A DNA stretch of 64,000 nucleotides from an uncultured bacterium (GCA_905216215.1 CAJMSZ010000001.1:62001-126000); one strand, 5' to 3'; shown: positions 9,601 to 18,312, numbered from the stretch's first letter. The notes: a model not told the origin generated them from the sequence alone. Numbers and translations: made by a program.

Positions 9601-10225
9601 ACTGCCGCTCCAGTGGGCCAAACTGTTTTTCCAGTTCTCCTAAAATGTCATTAACACGAATCAGATTCTGCTGTTCTTCTTCCAGCTTCCTCACAGACAT
9701 ATTTTTCCGTCTTTTAAACTTCACGATACCGGCTGCTTCATCAAAAAGTTCTCTTCGTTCTTCCGGTTTACCATTTAAGATTTTGTCAATCTGTCCCTGA
9801 CCGATAATGGAATAGCCTTCTTTTCCGATTCCGGTATCATAAAACATTTCATTGATATCTTTTAGTCTGCAGGCACTTCCGTTAATCAGATATTCGCTTT
9901 CTCCTGAACGGTACAGCTTACGGGTCACCTTCACTTCTTCAAATTCCACAGGCAATTTATGGTCAGAATTATCCAGCGTAATTGCGACAGACGCATAACT
10001 GAGCGGTTTGCGGTTCTCTGTTCCGGAAAAAATAACATCCTGCATATTTCCTCCACGGAGCTGTTTGGCTCTCTGCTCACCAAGCACCCATCTTACCGCA
10101 TCAGCTACATTACTTTTCCCACTTCCATTGGGTCCAACAATTCCTGTAATTCCATTATGAAATTCAAATACAATTTTGTTTGCAAATGATTTGAATCCCT
10201 GTACTTCAATACTCTTTAAATACAT
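6665..10225 (-). CDS. smc: Chromosome partition protein SMC
   Basis: 1186 residues, full length. ATPase that condenses and helps segregate the chromosome together with ScpA and ScpB, neither encoded here. Walker A GPNGSGKS at residues 31-38; two long coiled coils; a hinge around residues 515-665 (PGILGVVADII, GGSIQNIVT, GGAMSGG); C-terminal signature LSGGEKALTA and Walker B CLLDEIEAALDD. Its start overlaps the end of rnc by 10 bp, indicating translational coupling. Confidence 0.98.
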   Translation of the reverse strand: MYLKSIEVQGFKSFANKIVFEFHNGITGIVGPNGSGKSNVADAVRWVLGEQRAKQLRGGNMQDVIFSGTENRKPLSYASVAITLDNSDHKLPVEFEEVKVTRKLYRSGESEYLINGSACRLKDINEMFYDTGIGKEGYSIIGQGQIDKILNGKPEERRELFDEAAGIVKFKRRKNMSVRKLEEEQQNLIRVNDILGELEKQFGPLERQSEKAKEYLKKKEELKKYDINMFLLESIRLKEQMEDVQKKLELTQGEYEEAEQKHADMKKEYERIEEQVDVIEAEMEEAKGQLNKTTLLKQQLESRIELLNEQIHSARMNDEHYSKRSQTIYMELEERKKQKETLQKEQASIEEKLHAEMAKQREAKETLDFIQSRIASTSSDLEKSQSEVMAVLNNRVSTKTKIQHFDTMMEQMKVQRSQLYKRLMEAERDAQEQSSLYTKYEEELKQISEQITEMVAENKSYEGRIAQLQSQIAKENEQLRACQTTYHRENSRLESLKNMTERYEGYGNSIRRVMEKKTEEPGILGVVADIIKVDRQYETAIETALGGSIQNIVTTDEEVAKKMIGYLKKNRFGRATFLPLTAMRSGQGMTRTDVLKEKGVIGTANTLVHVDKAYEQLAENLLGRTLVVETIDTGIQLARKYHQSLRMVTLEGDLLNPGGAMSGGAFKNTSSLLSRRREIEELEKTVARLKEEGLELQRIVERSKQERTNLYDRVDGLKQSLQKEYVVQNTAKMNLEQAASKQKYARTLTNDIHKERGTLDDQIHEIEENLESIQVELQASEKLEQELSQQQDKYQKKLEEEREAEGKELRRNEELRMAFAALEQKSTFVQENLGRIQEEMEKFEEELGSLNENKAEANGEIQEKEQEIADTRKAIENSRELFEEIHSEIQSAQEKKDNLNQKNKVFLEKREEVSKHMADLDKEIFRLNSRMEGYEEASEKQINYMWEEYELTYNRALEVRDENLTDLTMMKKRIQEIKSEIKALGPVNVNAIEDFKNLAERYQFLKTQHDDLVEAEQTLQKIIAELDEAMRKQFTEQFARIAEEFNHVFKELFGGGKGTLELMEDEDVLEAGIRIIAQPPGKKLQNMMQLSGGEKALTAIALLFSIQNLKPSPFCLLDEIEAALDDSNVTRYAQYLHKLTENTQFIVITHRRGTMTAADRLYGITMQEKGISTLVSVDLIENELDK

Positions 10226-10914
10226 GTATCTCCACCTTTAATTTTCAAAATTGCCTGATATGCCGCATCCTGTTCTGCCGCCTTCTTGGTTCTTCCATTT
10301 CCCGTTCCATACTGGGCATCTCCGATAAATACACCTACTTGAAACTGCTTATTATGATCCGGTCCTTCTTCTTTCATCAACTCGTAACGAATCGTCTGTT
10401 CCATCTTTCCCTGCACAATTTCCTGCAGGATAGTCTTGCTATCATAAAAGAGACGTTTTCCTTCCAAATCATTTAAAATATGGTTCAAAATAAACTCTTT
10501 TGCATTAGCAAAACCACCATCTAAATAAATCGCACCAATCAGTGCCTCCATAGCGTCTGAAGTGATGGATTCCCGCTTTCTTCCCCCGGTTGCGTCCTCG
10601 CCTTTTCCTAGCAGCAGATATTCGCCTAGTTCCAGTTCACGGGCGCAAAATGCCAATGCTTTTTCACATACCATACTGGCACGTTCTTTCGTCATCTGAC
10701 CCTCCGGCATTTCTGGATTTCCATAAAATAAATATTCGCTGGAAACCAGTTCCAACACTGCATCTCCCAAGAACTCGAGCCGTTCGTTACAATCCACCTT
10801 CCGCAGATGTTTCTCATTAATATAAGAGCTGTGTGTCATTGCATGTCTTAAAAGGCTCTTATTCCGGAACTGATACCCTGTCTTTTTCTCCAAACTTTCC
10901 AAATTTCTTCCCAT
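10216..10914 (-). CDS. rnc: Ribonuclease III
   Basis: 232 residues. Cuts double-stranded RNA in rRNA processing and turnover. The catalytic domain carries ERLEFLGDAVLEL (signature) and the later D..E pair in TSDAMEALIGAIY; a dsRNA-binding domain occupies the last 70 residues (DHNKQFQVGVFIGD, GRTKKAAEQDAA). It follows acpP, separated by an intrinsic terminator, so partial read-through or its own promoter is needed. Confidence 0.97.
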   Translation of the reverse strand: MGRNLESLEKKTGYQFRNKSLLRHAMTHSSYINEKHLRKVDCNERLEFLGDAVLELVSSEYLFYGNPEMPEGQMTKERASMVCEKALAFCARELELGEYLLLGKGEDATGGRKRESITSDAMEALIGAIYLDGGFANAKEFILNHILNDLEGKRLFYDSKTILQEIVQGKMEQTIRYELMKEEGPDHNKQFQVGVFIGDAQYGTGNGRTKKAAEQDAAYQAILKIKGGDTCI

Positions 10915-10931
10915 ATTTTCTCCTCATAAAT

Positions 10932-10958
10932 GAAAAAGCCCAGATAACGGGCTTTTTC
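10932..10958 (-). terminator. Intrinsic terminator after acpP
   Basis: Perfect 10-bp hairpin GAAAAAGCCC / GGGCTTTTTC (10932-10941 and 10949-10958) with a 7-nt loop; the T-rich arm provides the U tract in either direction. It lies between acpP and rnc and probably attenuates rnc-smc-ftsY relative to acpP. Confidence 0.8.
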
Positions 10959-10968
10959 ATCGCTATTC

Positions 10969-11199
10969 TTAATTTACTGCATTCTTAATCTGTTCTACTG
11001 CATCACCTACTGTGGTAATCTTTTCTGCATCTTCATTATTAATTTCAATATCAAATGCGTCTTCAATTCCCATAATAATCTGAATTACATCCAACGAATC
11101 TGCTCCCAGATCATCTACAAAGGTTGTTTCCATTGTAATTTCTTCTTCTTTGCACCCTAATACTTCAACAATAATTTCTTTTAATTTTTCAAATTCCAT
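10969..11199 (-). CDS. acpP: Acyl carrier protein
   Basis: 76 residues, acidic. Carries growing acyl chains in type II fatty acid synthesis. The phosphopantetheine serine is in [13 protein letters not shown] (about S36). Directly downstream of plsX, the classical order; both deal with acyl-ACP. Confidence 0.97.
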   Translation of the reverse strand: MEFEKLKEIIVEVLGCKEEEITMETTFVDDLGADSLDVIQIIMGIEDAFDIEINNEDAEKITTVGDAVEQIKNAVN

Positions 11200-11220
11200 A
11201 ACCTTATATCCTCTCTTTTC

Positions 11221-12234
11221 TTATTGCGTATTATCAGAAATACATTCCCTGATGCGTTCATTTATCTTCTGTTCTTTAAATGTCACACACTGCACAATCG
11301 AATTGCATACTTCCTTGGAAGTAGAACTTCCATGAGTTTTTACTACCAGACCATTTAACCCCAACAGAGGTGCTCCGCCATACATACTTGCATCGAAATC
11401 CTTCAGCGTATCCTTCAGCGCAGGTTTCACAAGCAATGCCCCTATCTTGCTTCTAAGACTTGTCATCATTCCTGCTTTTACTTTACTGATAAGCACAGAA
11501 CCAACTCCCTCGTACAGCTTCAGAATTACATTTCCCACAAATGCCTCACATACAACCACATCTGCCTGTCCATGGGGGATTTCCCTTGCTTCTATACTTC
11601 CGATAAAATTGATATCCTGACATTCTTTCAGAAGTGGAAATGTCTCCTTTACCAATGCATTTCCTTTTTCTTCTTCAGCCCCGATATTTACAATTGCCAC
11701 TTTAGGATTTCTTACCCCCATGACATGTTCCATATAAATGGAGCCCATCTTGGCAAACTGCACCAGATGCGAAGGTCTGGCATCTACATTCGCCCCACAG
11801 TCAATCAATAAGGAGAATCCTTTTTCCGTTGGAATCAGTGGCGCAAGCGGCGGCCTTTCCACGCCTTTAATCTTACCGACCAAAAGCTGACCTCCAACCA
11901 GAACAGCTCCGGAACTTCCGGCCGACACAAAAGCATCTGCCGTTCCATCCTTTACCAGCTTCATACCAACTACAATGGAAGAATCTTTCTTCCTGCGGAT
12001 TGCCATAACCGGGGGTTCTGCTGTCTCAATAATCTCTTCTGCATGAACAACACTAATCTGTTCTTTGTTATAAGTATATCCTGACAATTCCTTGTTAATG
12101 ACATCTTCTTTACCCGTTAAAATAACGTGAATGTCATCTCTCTTCTGAACCGCTTCGACAGCACCTTTGATAATCTCACGGGGTGCATTATCTCCGCCCA
12201 TTGCATCCAGAACTACCTTCGTCATTTCTTTCAT
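11221..12234 (-). CDS. plsX: Phosphate acyltransferase PlsX
   Basis: 337 residues. Converts acyl-ACP to acyl-phosphate, the donor for PlsY in phosphatidic acid synthesis. N-terminal VVLDAMGGDNAP and the central GSIEAREI, CEAFVGNVILK blocks are typical. The start is at 12234, with GGGAGGTAACAGT ahead; the ATG at 12252 would place this site inside the gene. It is preceded by a terminator and has its own promoter, so it is partly uncoupled from yceD-rpmF. Confidence 0.97.
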   Translation of the reverse strand: MKEMTKVVLDAMGGDNAPREIIKGAVEAVQKRDDIHVILTGKEDVINKELSGYTYNKEQISVVHAEEIIETAEPPVMAIRRKKDSSIVVGMKLVKDGTADAFVSAGSSGAVLVGGQLLVGKIKGVERPPLAPLIPTEKGFSLLIDCGANVDARPSHLVQFAKMGSIYMEHVMGVRNPKVAIVNIGAEEEKGNALVKETFPLLKECQDINFIGSIEAREIPHGQADVVVCEAFVGNVILKLYEGVGSVLISKVKAGMMTSLRSKIGALLVKPALKDTLKDFDASMYGGAPLLGLNGLVVKTHGSSTSKEVCNSIVQCVTFKEQKINERIRECISDNTQ

Positions 12235-12263
12235 ACTGTTACCTCCCAGCATTACTAGGTTAT

Positions 12264-12292
12264 ATTTTACTTGACATCACTGTAAAAATCAA
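12264..12292 (-). promoter_or_regulatory. Promoter of plsX-acpP, with a weak FabT-like box
   Basis: Minus strand: TTGATT (12287-12292), 17-bp spacer, TAAAAT (12264-12269). The sequence at 12286-12302 (minus ACTTTAACTATTGATTT) loosely resembles the FabT operator of lipid genes and would overlap the -35; I count about 12 matches in 16 informative positions, so the operator is tentative. Confidence 0.5.
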
Positions 12293-12332
12293 TAGTTAAA
12301 GTCATACTGTTTGCAGATGTATTATCAAACGC

Positions 12333-12366
12333 AAAAATAGCACCTGACATTTCTGTCAGATGCTAT
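12333..12366 (-). terminator. Intrinsic terminator after rpmF
   Basis: Minus-strand 13-bp stem (arms 12354-12366 and 12337-12349, one G-U pair) with a 4-nt loop, then TTTTTG. Separates yceD-rpmF from plsX. Confidence 0.85.
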
Positions 12367-12392
12367 CACTTAACTCTAAGCCAATCTTCTGA

Positions 12393-12572
12393 TTAATCCT
12401 GAGCAATGATTTCTTTCTTATTGTAAGAACCACAAGCTTTGCACACTCTGTGTGGCATCATAAGTTCTCCACATTTGCTACATTTTACAAGATTTGGAGC
12501 ACTCATTTTCCAGTTAGCTCTTCTTTTGTCTCTTCTTGCTTTAGAAGATTTATTCTTTGGACAAATTGACAT
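12393..12572 (-). CDS. rpmF: 50S ribosomal protein L32
   Basis: 59 residues. Starts MSICPKNKSSKARRDKRR, contains WKMSAPNL and a four-cysteine zinc ribbon CSKCGELM ... CKACG, so it is the zinc-binding C+ form. An AAGGAGGTGTAACCT ribosome site precedes the ATG. It lies 3 bp after yceD, the standard pairing, and ends at a strong terminator. Confidence 0.97.
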   Translation of the reverse strand: MSICPKNKSSKARRDKRRANWKMSAPNLVKCSKCGELMMPHRVCKACGSYNKKEIIAQD

Positions 12573-12575
12573 AGG

Positions 12576-13097
12576 TTACACCTCCTTAAAATTCTTATAA
12601 AGATCGCGGATAACTGACATCCTAGGGTCCAGACTTGTGTCTTCGCAGTCACATGATCCCTGGTTGAGGTTTTGACCACATATGCTGCAAATCCCTTTAC
12701 AGTCTTCGCTACATAGAACTTTCATCGGCCAGCCTACTAAAATCTCGTTATAAAGCAACTGCTCTACATCAAGATGATATCCGTCAATATAATTCGCTTC
12801 ATCGGAATCGTCATCATCAGCTTCACAATCCATATTTACGTTCTTCTCAATGTCCAGCTTCAATTTCGTCGGAACATCCTCCAGACACCGGTCACAAGGA
12901 ATCACCACTGTAAGCACTGCGTTCCCTGCAATGCGAATCTTCTTTTCTCCGGTATACTCAATCTCTAAGTGAACCGGACTAATCTCGGTAATCGGGAACT
13001 TTCTCCCACCTACACGTATAGATTCCGTCTCGGATATTACATCCTGAACTATGGTTTTATGTGGTTCTGACAAGACTTCAGATAGGTTAATTAACAT
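12576..13097 (-). CDS. yceD: YceD/DUF177 family protein
   Basis: 173 residues. The family accompanies rpmF widely and is linked with 23S rRNA processing or ribosome assembly in other organisms. Seen: the family block GxxxIP CDRCLE, and a C-terminal cysteine-rich segment C...C..IC..CG.NLN.G.C.C typical of Firmicute members. First gene of the yceD-rpmF unit under a strong promoter. Confidence 0.9.
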   Translation of the reverse strand: MLINLSEVLSEPHKTIVQDVISETESIRVGGRKFPITEISPVHLEIEYTGEKKIRIAGNAVLTVVIPCDRCLEDVPTKLKLDIEKNVNMDCEADDDDSDEANYIDGYHLDVEQLLYNEILVGWPMKVLCSEDCKGICSICGQNLNQGSCDCEDTSLDPRMSVIRDLYKNFKEV

Positions 13098-13125
13098 AAT
13101 CGTTACTCCTATTCATACCTAAACT

Positions 13126-13153
13126 ATTATAACATGATTTTTTTCTTTGTCAA
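13126..13153 (-). promoter_or_regulatory. Strong promoter of yceD-rpmF
   Basis: Minus strand TTGACA (13148-13153), 16-bp spacer, TATAAT (13126-13131): both boxes match the sigma-A consensus exactly, suiting a ribosomal protein gene. Confidence 0.85.
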
Positions 13154-13192
13154 CCAATATTTAGATGTTTTACAAAAAAGAATCACAAAATG

Positions 13193-13222
13193 TTACAGTC
13201 CAGCTAAAAAGCTGAACTGTAA
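13193..13222 (-). terminator. Possible terminator after ackA
   Basis: 13-bp hairpin (13193-13205 and 13210-13222, one G-U on the minus strand) with a 4-nt loop, 40 bp beyond the ackA stop. No clean U run follows directly on the minus strand, so this may be a weak terminator or a 3' protective hairpin. Confidence 0.5.
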
Positions 13223-13261
13223 TCATAAATCTAAGGCATGTACCCTTTTTCACGGATTCGA

Positions 13262-14449
13262 TTATACTAATGCAACTGTTTCTCTTGCGATTGCAAGTTC
13301 TTCGTTTGTTGGGATAACAAGTACTGTCACCTTAGAATCTGGTGTAGAGATGATCATTTCTTCTCCACGTTTTCCGTTCATTTCCTCATTGATTTCAATT
13401 CCAAGATATCCTAAATATTTGCAGATTCTTGCTCTTGTAGATGGGTCATTTTCTCCGATACCAGCTGTAAATACGATGTTGTCCACACCATTCATTGCTG
13501 CTACGTAGCTTCCAACATATTTTGCAACTCTGTATGCAAATACTTCAAGTGCTAATTCGGCTCTTTCATTTCCTTCTCCTGCTGCTGCAGCAAGGTCACG
13601 GAAGTCACTTGAAACACCTGAAATACCTTCTACACCTGATTTCTTATTGAGTACATTCATCATTCCGGCAATGTCAAGATTTTCTTTCTTAGCAATGAAT
13701 TCCATAATAGCCGGATCGATATCACCTGAACGTGTTCCCATTACAAGACCTTCCAGTGGTGTAAGACCCATAGATGTATCTACAGATTCTCCATTAAGGA
13801 CTGCTGAAATAGAAGAACCATTTCCAAGATGGCATACGATTGTCTTTGTGTTATGGTAATCTTTTCCCAGGAACTCTGCTACTCTCTTAGATACAAAGCT
13901 GTGGCTTGTTCCGTGGAAGCCGTAACGTCTTACTTTATATTTGTCATAGTATTCATGAGGAAGTCCATAAGTATATGCTTTTGCAGGCATTGTCTGATGG
14001 AAAGCTGTATCAAATACTGCCACCTGTGGTTTTCCTGGCATTAAGTTCTCACATGTTGTGATACCGATTAAGTTTGCTGGGTTATGAAGTGGAGCAAGGT
14101 CGCTACATTCTTCGATTCCTGCTTTTACCTCTGGTGTTACAACTACAGAACTTGTAAATCTTTCTCCACCATGTACCACACGATGTCCTACTGCATTAAT
14201 TTCGTCAAGACTCTTAACTACTCCTGTTTCGCTATTTGTCAGTGCATTGATAACGAACTGGATTGCTTCAGTATGTGTAGGCATTGCAAGGTTAGATACT
14301 TCCTTCTCTCCACCTGCTGGCTGATATGTGAGTCTTCCATCGATTCCGATTCTTTCACATAATCCTTTTGCCAATACTGCCTCTGTGTCAGAGTTAATGA
14401 GCTGGAATTTCAATGATGAACTTCCGCAGTTGATTACTAATACGTTCAT
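13262..14449 (-). CDS. ackA: Acetate kinase
   Basis: 395 residues. Interconverts acetyl phosphate + ADP and acetate + ATP, the terminal energy-yielding step of acetogenic fermentation. N-terminal [33 protein letters not shown] and FTAGIGEN are signature blocks. No pta lies next to it, although pta-ackA pairs are common. Divergent from tmcAL, which consumes acetate. Confidence 0.98.
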   Translation of the reverse strand: MNVLVINCGSSSLKFQLINSDTEAVLAKGLCERIGIDGRLTYQPAGGEKEVSNLAMPTHTEAIQFVINALTNSETGVVKSLDEINAVGHRVVHGGERFTSSVVVTPEVKAGIEECSDLAPLHNPANLIGITTCENLMPGKPQVAVFDTAFHQTMPAKAYTYGLPHEYYDKYKVRRYGFHGTSHSFVSKRVAEFLGKDYHNTKTIVCHLGNGSSISAVLNGESVDTSMGLTPLEGLVMGTRSGDIDPAIMEFIAKKENLDIAGMMNVLNKKSGVEGISGVSSDFRDLAAAAGEGNERAELALEVFAYRVAKYVGSYVAAMNGVDNIVFTAGIGENDPSTRARICKYLGYLGIEINEEMNGKRGEEMIISTPDSKVTVLVIPTNEELAIARETVALV

Positions 14450-14509
14450 TGTTTCTTCTCCCTTCGTGGTGTTACTTTATTATTTACAATTACAGTCCAC
14501 TATGCTTTC

Positions 14510-14538
14510 ATTATATCCTATCTTCTTATCTCGCACAA
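14510..14538 (-). promoter_or_regulatory. Promoter of ackA
   Basis: Minus strand TTGTGC (14533-14538), 17-bp spacer, TATAAT (14510-14515). The leader is about 55 nt, ending in GGGAGAAG before the ATG. Confidence 0.6.
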
Positions 14539-14577
14539 CATTTGTTATTTTTTTAACGATATTTATTTTCATCCATT

Positions 14578-14606
14578 TTGCCAAATGCCCAAAAGTATAG
14601 TATAAT
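14578..14606 (+). promoter_or_regulatory. Promoter of tmcAL
   Basis: Plus strand TTGCCA (14578-14583), 17-bp spacer, TATAAT (14601-14606), about 30 nt before the gene's ATG. It diverges from the ackA promoter with about 40 bp between the two -35 boxes. Confidence 0.7.
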
Positions 14607-14642
14607 CAGACCAACATCTATGTAAGGAGCGTCTGATTCAAC

Positions 14643-15902
14643 ATGAAACTTTTGGGAATTATTGCAGAATATAATCCATTCCATAACGGACATTTATATC
14701 ATATCGAAGAATCCTTAAAGCAAACCGGCTGTGACGCAGCCGTAGTTGTAATGAGTGGTGACTTTGTGCAGCGTGGTTCTCCTGCTATTCTTTCCAAACA
14801 TCTCCGTGCGAAAATGGCACTTACCTGCGGTGCATCAGTGGTACTGGAGCTCCCGGTCTGGTATGCCTGCGGCAGTGCGGAATGTTTTGCAGCCGGTGCA
14901 GTTGCGCTTCTAAATTCTCTCGGCTGTATCCACACGCTTTCCTTTGGAAGTGAGCATGGAAATTTAACTGAGCTTCAGCAGATTGCGGAAATTTTGCTCG
15001 ACGAACCAGATAAATATAAATCCCTGCTCCAGCAATATTTATCCCGGGGATACTCTTACCCCTCCGCACGAAAAAAGGCATTTCAAGATTTCACAAAGAA
15101 TCCTGACTTATATGATATCCTGGATACACCAAATAATATTCTTGGAATAGAATATTTAAAATCCTTGTATCGAACAGAAAGTTCCATAAGACCATTTACC
15201 CTTTCCAGAAAAGGAGCCGCATATCACACGGAAGAGCTTCACGAAACACTTAGTTCTGCCTCCGCAATCCGCGCTTCTCTTTTGCGAAAGAACAAACAGA
15301 CAACGTCCTGGGAGCAGGAAGAATGTCTGAGCCAGATGCCTGCGTCAGCAGCTCAGCTTATGTTAGATAACTATAATCAGAAAACACCTGTCTGTAGGAA
15401 TGACTTTTCTCTTTTATTGAAAAGTAAACTACTTACGGAAACCTGTGACTCTTTGATAAAATACACAGATATTTCCGAAGCGCTGTCGCATAAAATTATC
15501 AATTCACGGAATCAGTTTATGAACTGGGAACAGTTCTGCGAATTATTAAAAACAAAGGAGCTTACCTACAGCCGAATCAGCCGGGCGCTTCTGCATATTC
15601 TTCTGGATATTCGTGCAGAAGATATGACTGCGTATCAATCTGAACAGAACTGTTGTTATGCCCGTGTTCTGGGATTTCGCAAAGAACAGGCCAAAATTCT
15701 AAAACTCTTTAAACAGCATAGTTCTGTTCCTATTATTACAAAACTAGGGCAAAATCATGGGCTGTCTGAAACCGGTCAAAAAATGCTTGATACAGACTGC
15801 CATGCTTCTAACTTATACGAATCTGTTATTACAGATAAATTTCAAACACCATTTTGGGAAGAACACTCAAAATCTTTGATATTGTATGATACCAAAGTCT
15901 AA
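14643..15902 (+). CDS. tmcAL: tRNA(Met) cytidine acetate ligase (YlbM family)
   Basis: 419 residues. Activates acetate with ATP and acetylates the wobble cytidine of elongator tRNA-Met, as shown for Bacillus subtilis TmcAL. The nucleotidyl-transferase motif NPFHNGHLYHI is at residues 11-21, followed by MSGDFVQRG and LELPVWYACGSAE. Plus strand, facing away from ackA; the two genes share a promoter region and the metabolite acetate. Ends before a bidirectional terminator. Confidence 0.92.
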   Translation: MKLLGIIAEYNPFHNGHLYHIEESLKQTGCDAAVVVMSGDFVQRGSPAILSKHLRAKMALTCGASVVLELPVWYACGSAECFAAGAVALLNSLGCIHTLSFGSEHGNLTELQQIAEILLDEPDKYKSLLQQYLSRGYSYPSARKKAFQDFTKNPDLYDILDTPNNILGIEYLKSLYRTESSIRPFTLSRKGAAYHTEELHETLSSASAIRASLLRKNKQTTSWEQEECLSQMPASAAQLMLDNYNQKTPVCRNDFSLLLKSKLLTETCDSLIKYTDISEALSHKIINSRNQFMNWEQFCELLKTKELTYSRISRALLHILLDIRAEDMTAYQSEQNCCYARVLGFRKEQAKILKLFKQHSSVPIITKLGQNHGLSETGQKMLDTDCHASNLYESVITDKFQTPFWEEHSKSLILYDTKV

Positions 15903-15928
15903 GGGCCCTCAAACGCATAAGAGACAGC

Positions 15929-15964
15929 AAAAACCTCTTGCATTCTAATTTGCAGGAGGTTTTT
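15929..15964. terminator. Bidirectional terminator between tmcAL and degV
   Basis: 14-bp stem (15929-15942 and 15951-15964, one G-U) with an A run on one side and a T run on the other; serves the convergent genes on both strands. Confidence 0.9.
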
Positions 15965-15982
15965 CCATTATTCTATATTCTT

Positions 15983-16855
15983 TTATTTCACTTTCAATTT
16001 CTTAGTCAGGGTAATGGCTCTCGCGCCAGGTCCAATATGGCAGCTTACGCTAAGAGATAATGGTGCCATATAAACTTCGTATTCTGGAAAAGCTTCTTCG
16101 ATTTCCTTCTTCCATTCCTCTGCTTCTTCTGCACTGCCGGTGTACGCTGCATCCAGATACATGTCTTCAGGTCCATTGCAGTCCGCAAAATCCGTGTCCA
16201 TCAAATCACGGATAGTAGAAAGCATAGTCTTCTTTGCCGACTTCCATCCTCTTGTCTTTGCAAAAGAATCCAGCTTTTCTCCTTTAATGCGGAGAACAGG
16301 CTTTAAATTCAGTACGGTTCCGATTGCAGCTGCAGCCGGTGTCAGTCTTCCGCCTTTTTTCAGATATTTCAAAGTATCAAGTGTAATATAAATATCAGAA
16401 TCAAACTTTACTTTTTCAAGTAAATCTTTGATTTCCTTTGCAGGCATCCCATTTTCAGCCAATTCCTTTGCTTCCAGTACAGAGCGTCTCTGCGTTACAG
16501 ATACTCTTTGATTATTCACAACCTGCACTTTTCCATCATAATCAGCAGAAAGCATGATGGCTGTTTCACAGGAACTACTCAGGCTACTGGACAATGGAAT
16601 ATGCACAATTTCATCATATTCTTTCAAAAGAGTATCCCAGAGTTCCATCACATCTCCTGGGGAAGGCTGTGAAGTTTTAATATCCGCATCCTCGGCAAGC
16701 TTCTGATAAAACTGTTCCTGGGTCAATGTAATATCTTCCAGAAATAATTCATCATTTATATAGAACGGAGTAGGGAGAACGTAAACGCCCAACTTTTCCC
16801 CATCTGCCTGTGTAATACCACTGTTACTGTCTGTCACAATCGCAATCTTACTCAT
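15983..16855 (-). CDS. DegV family fatty-acid-binding protein
   Basis: 290 residues. DegV/FakB proteins bind a fatty acid and, with a kinase partner FakA, present it for phosphorylation; no FakA is in the window. Seen: KIAIVTDSNSGI at the N-terminus, the TSQPSPGD loop, IPLSSSLSSS, LDTLKYLKKGGRL and C-terminal CHIGPGA. The start is at 16855, with AGGAGGTACAAAAGC ahead, rather than 16885. Last gene of the polA-coaE-yycJ group. Confidence 0.93.
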   Translation of the reverse strand: MSKIAIVTDSNSGITQADGEKLGVYVLPTPFYINDELFLEDITLTQEQFYQKLAEDADIKTSQPSPGDVMELWDTLLKEYDEIVHIPLSSSLSSSCETAIMLSADYDGKVQVVNNQRVSVTQRRSVLEAKELAENGMPAKEIKDLLEKVKFDSDIYITLDTLKYLKKGGRLTPAAAAIGTVLNLKPVLRIKGEKLDSFAKTRGWKSAKKTMLSTIRDLMDTDFADCNGPEDMYLDAAYTGSAEEAEEWKKEIEEAFPEYEVYMAPLSLSVSCHIGPGARAITLTKKLKVK

Positions 16856-16913
16856 TGCTTTTGTACCTCCTGTCTTCTCACTCAATTTCTACCCTGTCTG
16901 TGTAATAATAGTA

Positions 16914-17711
16914 TTATACATACACAATCTCGGACATACATTCCCGTTTTGCAACCGCAATCGGAATATCATCACCCTTATACGGATTATTGCCTAATGT
17001 TACTTCTAATTTCACTGTCTCATAGGCCAGTTGTTCATAATTATTTTCCTTGCTCAAATGTCCAAGCAAAACCTTTTTTATATTCTCATGAAGTATATCA
17101 CAAAGAAGTCTGCCTGACAATTCATTCGATAAATGTCCCTTATCGCCAAGCACTCTCTGTTTAAGCGGATATGGATAAGGTCCCACTTCCAGCATATGTA
17201 CATCATGATTGGATTCCAATACCATTGCATTGACATTTTGCAGATGATTCACCGTATAATCATCATATTTTCCAAGATCCGTTGCAACTGCCACCCGTTT
17301 ATCTGCATTTTGAAGGGTATAACCTGTTGGTTCTTTCGCATCATGAGAAATGGTAAATGGATGCACCCGGATATCACCCAGAGCAAACTCCTCATCTGCC
17401 GAAATCTCGTGAAAAAGTCCTTCCGGTATTTTCCCAAGGCTTTTGCACTCCGTAATTCCCTGCAATGTACCTTTCGTGGCATAAATCGGAATCTCATATT
17501 TTCTACTGAATACCCCAAGTCCTTGTATATGATCACTGTGCTCATGAGTAATCAGAATTCCTGAAAGCTCCTCACCTTTTATTTCTAATTCTTTAAGACC
17601 AGCTTCTATTCTCTTCTTACTGATACCTGTGTCCACAAGCAGGTGCGTTCTCTCGCTCCCTACATAAATACAGTTACCACTACTGCCGCTTGCTATGCTG
17701 CATAATCTCAT
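16914..17711 (-). CDS. Metallo-beta-lactamase fold hydrolase, YycJ/WalJ family
   Basis: 265 residues. Metal-dependent hydrolase with the THEHSDH motif (residues about 55-61) and later histidines in TISHDAKEPTGY and LGHLSKENN. The family is usually linked with walRK in Bacilli; here it follows coaE, with a 32-bp overlap, so the two are translationally coupled. A nuclease-type role has been suggested for relatives; the substrate is not evident here. Confidence 0.85.
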   Translation of the reverse strand: MRLCSIASGSSGNCIYVGSERTHLLVDTGISKKRIEAGLKELEIKGEELSGILITHEHSDHIQGLGVFSRKYEIPIYATKGTLQGITECKSLGKIPEGLFHEISADEEFALGDIRVHPFTISHDAKEPTGYTLQNADKRVAVATDLGKYDDYTVNHLQNVNAMVLESNHDVHMLEVGPYPYPLKQRVLGDKGHLSNELSGRLLCDILHENIKKVLLGHLSKENNYEQLAYETVKLEVTLGNNPYKGDDIPIAVAKRECMSEIVYV

Positions 17712-18312
17712 TCTTTGTCTGCTCCTGCTTTTTCATCACTTTTTCTATCTGTATTACAGTGTCTGCAAATGCACCACTGTTATCAATTACAATATCACAC
17801 TTCTTACGAAATTCTTCTTCCGATGCCTGGGCCTGCATAATGCCGGTAATCTTTTCTTCCGAATAGTACCGTGTCTGTCGTAATCGTTCCCGTCGCACTG
17901 CTTCCGTGGCATAAATATACCAGATTTCATCCAATATGGTACGATAATATTCTTCCGTCAAAAGGGCGGCCTCCAGAACAAATACCTTTGTGCCTTTCTG
18001 CGTTTCTTTCTCTATAAGCGCTTCAATTTTCCGATTGACCGCAGGATGTACCAATGCATTCAAGGCCATACGTTCCGAATCATTACTGAAAATCAGACTT
18101 GCAAGCCTGTTTCTATCAATAAATCCATCATCTTTCAGAATCTCTCTTCCAAAATGTCCTATTATTTTATCATAACACATCTGTCCTGGCAATTGCAATT
18201 CATATGCAATTAAATCTGCCTGATATACCGAAGTCTCCGGCATTTTTTCCAGGTAGGCAAGAACGGTACTTTTCCCCGCTCCTACCCCGCCTGTAATTCC
18301 AATTTTTCTCAT
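17680..18312 (-). CDS. coaE: Dephospho-CoA kinase
   Basis: 210 residues. Phosphorylates dephospho-CoA in the last step of CoA synthesis. P-loop GITGGVGAGKST near the N-terminus, QADLIAYEL and the VLEAALLTE block are characteristic. ATG at 18312 has GGGACGG about ten bases ahead; an in-frame ATG at 18321 is too close to that site. Located 20 bp after polA. Confidence 0.93.
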   Translation of the reverse strand: MRKIGITGGVGAGKSTVLAYLEKMPETSVYQADLIAYELQLPGQMCYDKIIGHFGREILKDDGFIDRNRLASLIFSNDSERMALNALVHPAVNRKIEALIEKETQKGTKVFVLEAALLTEEYYRTILDEIWYIYATEAVRRERLRQTRYYSEEKITGIMQAQASEEEFRKKCDIVIDNSGAFADTVIQIEKVMKKQEQTKNEIMQHSKRQ

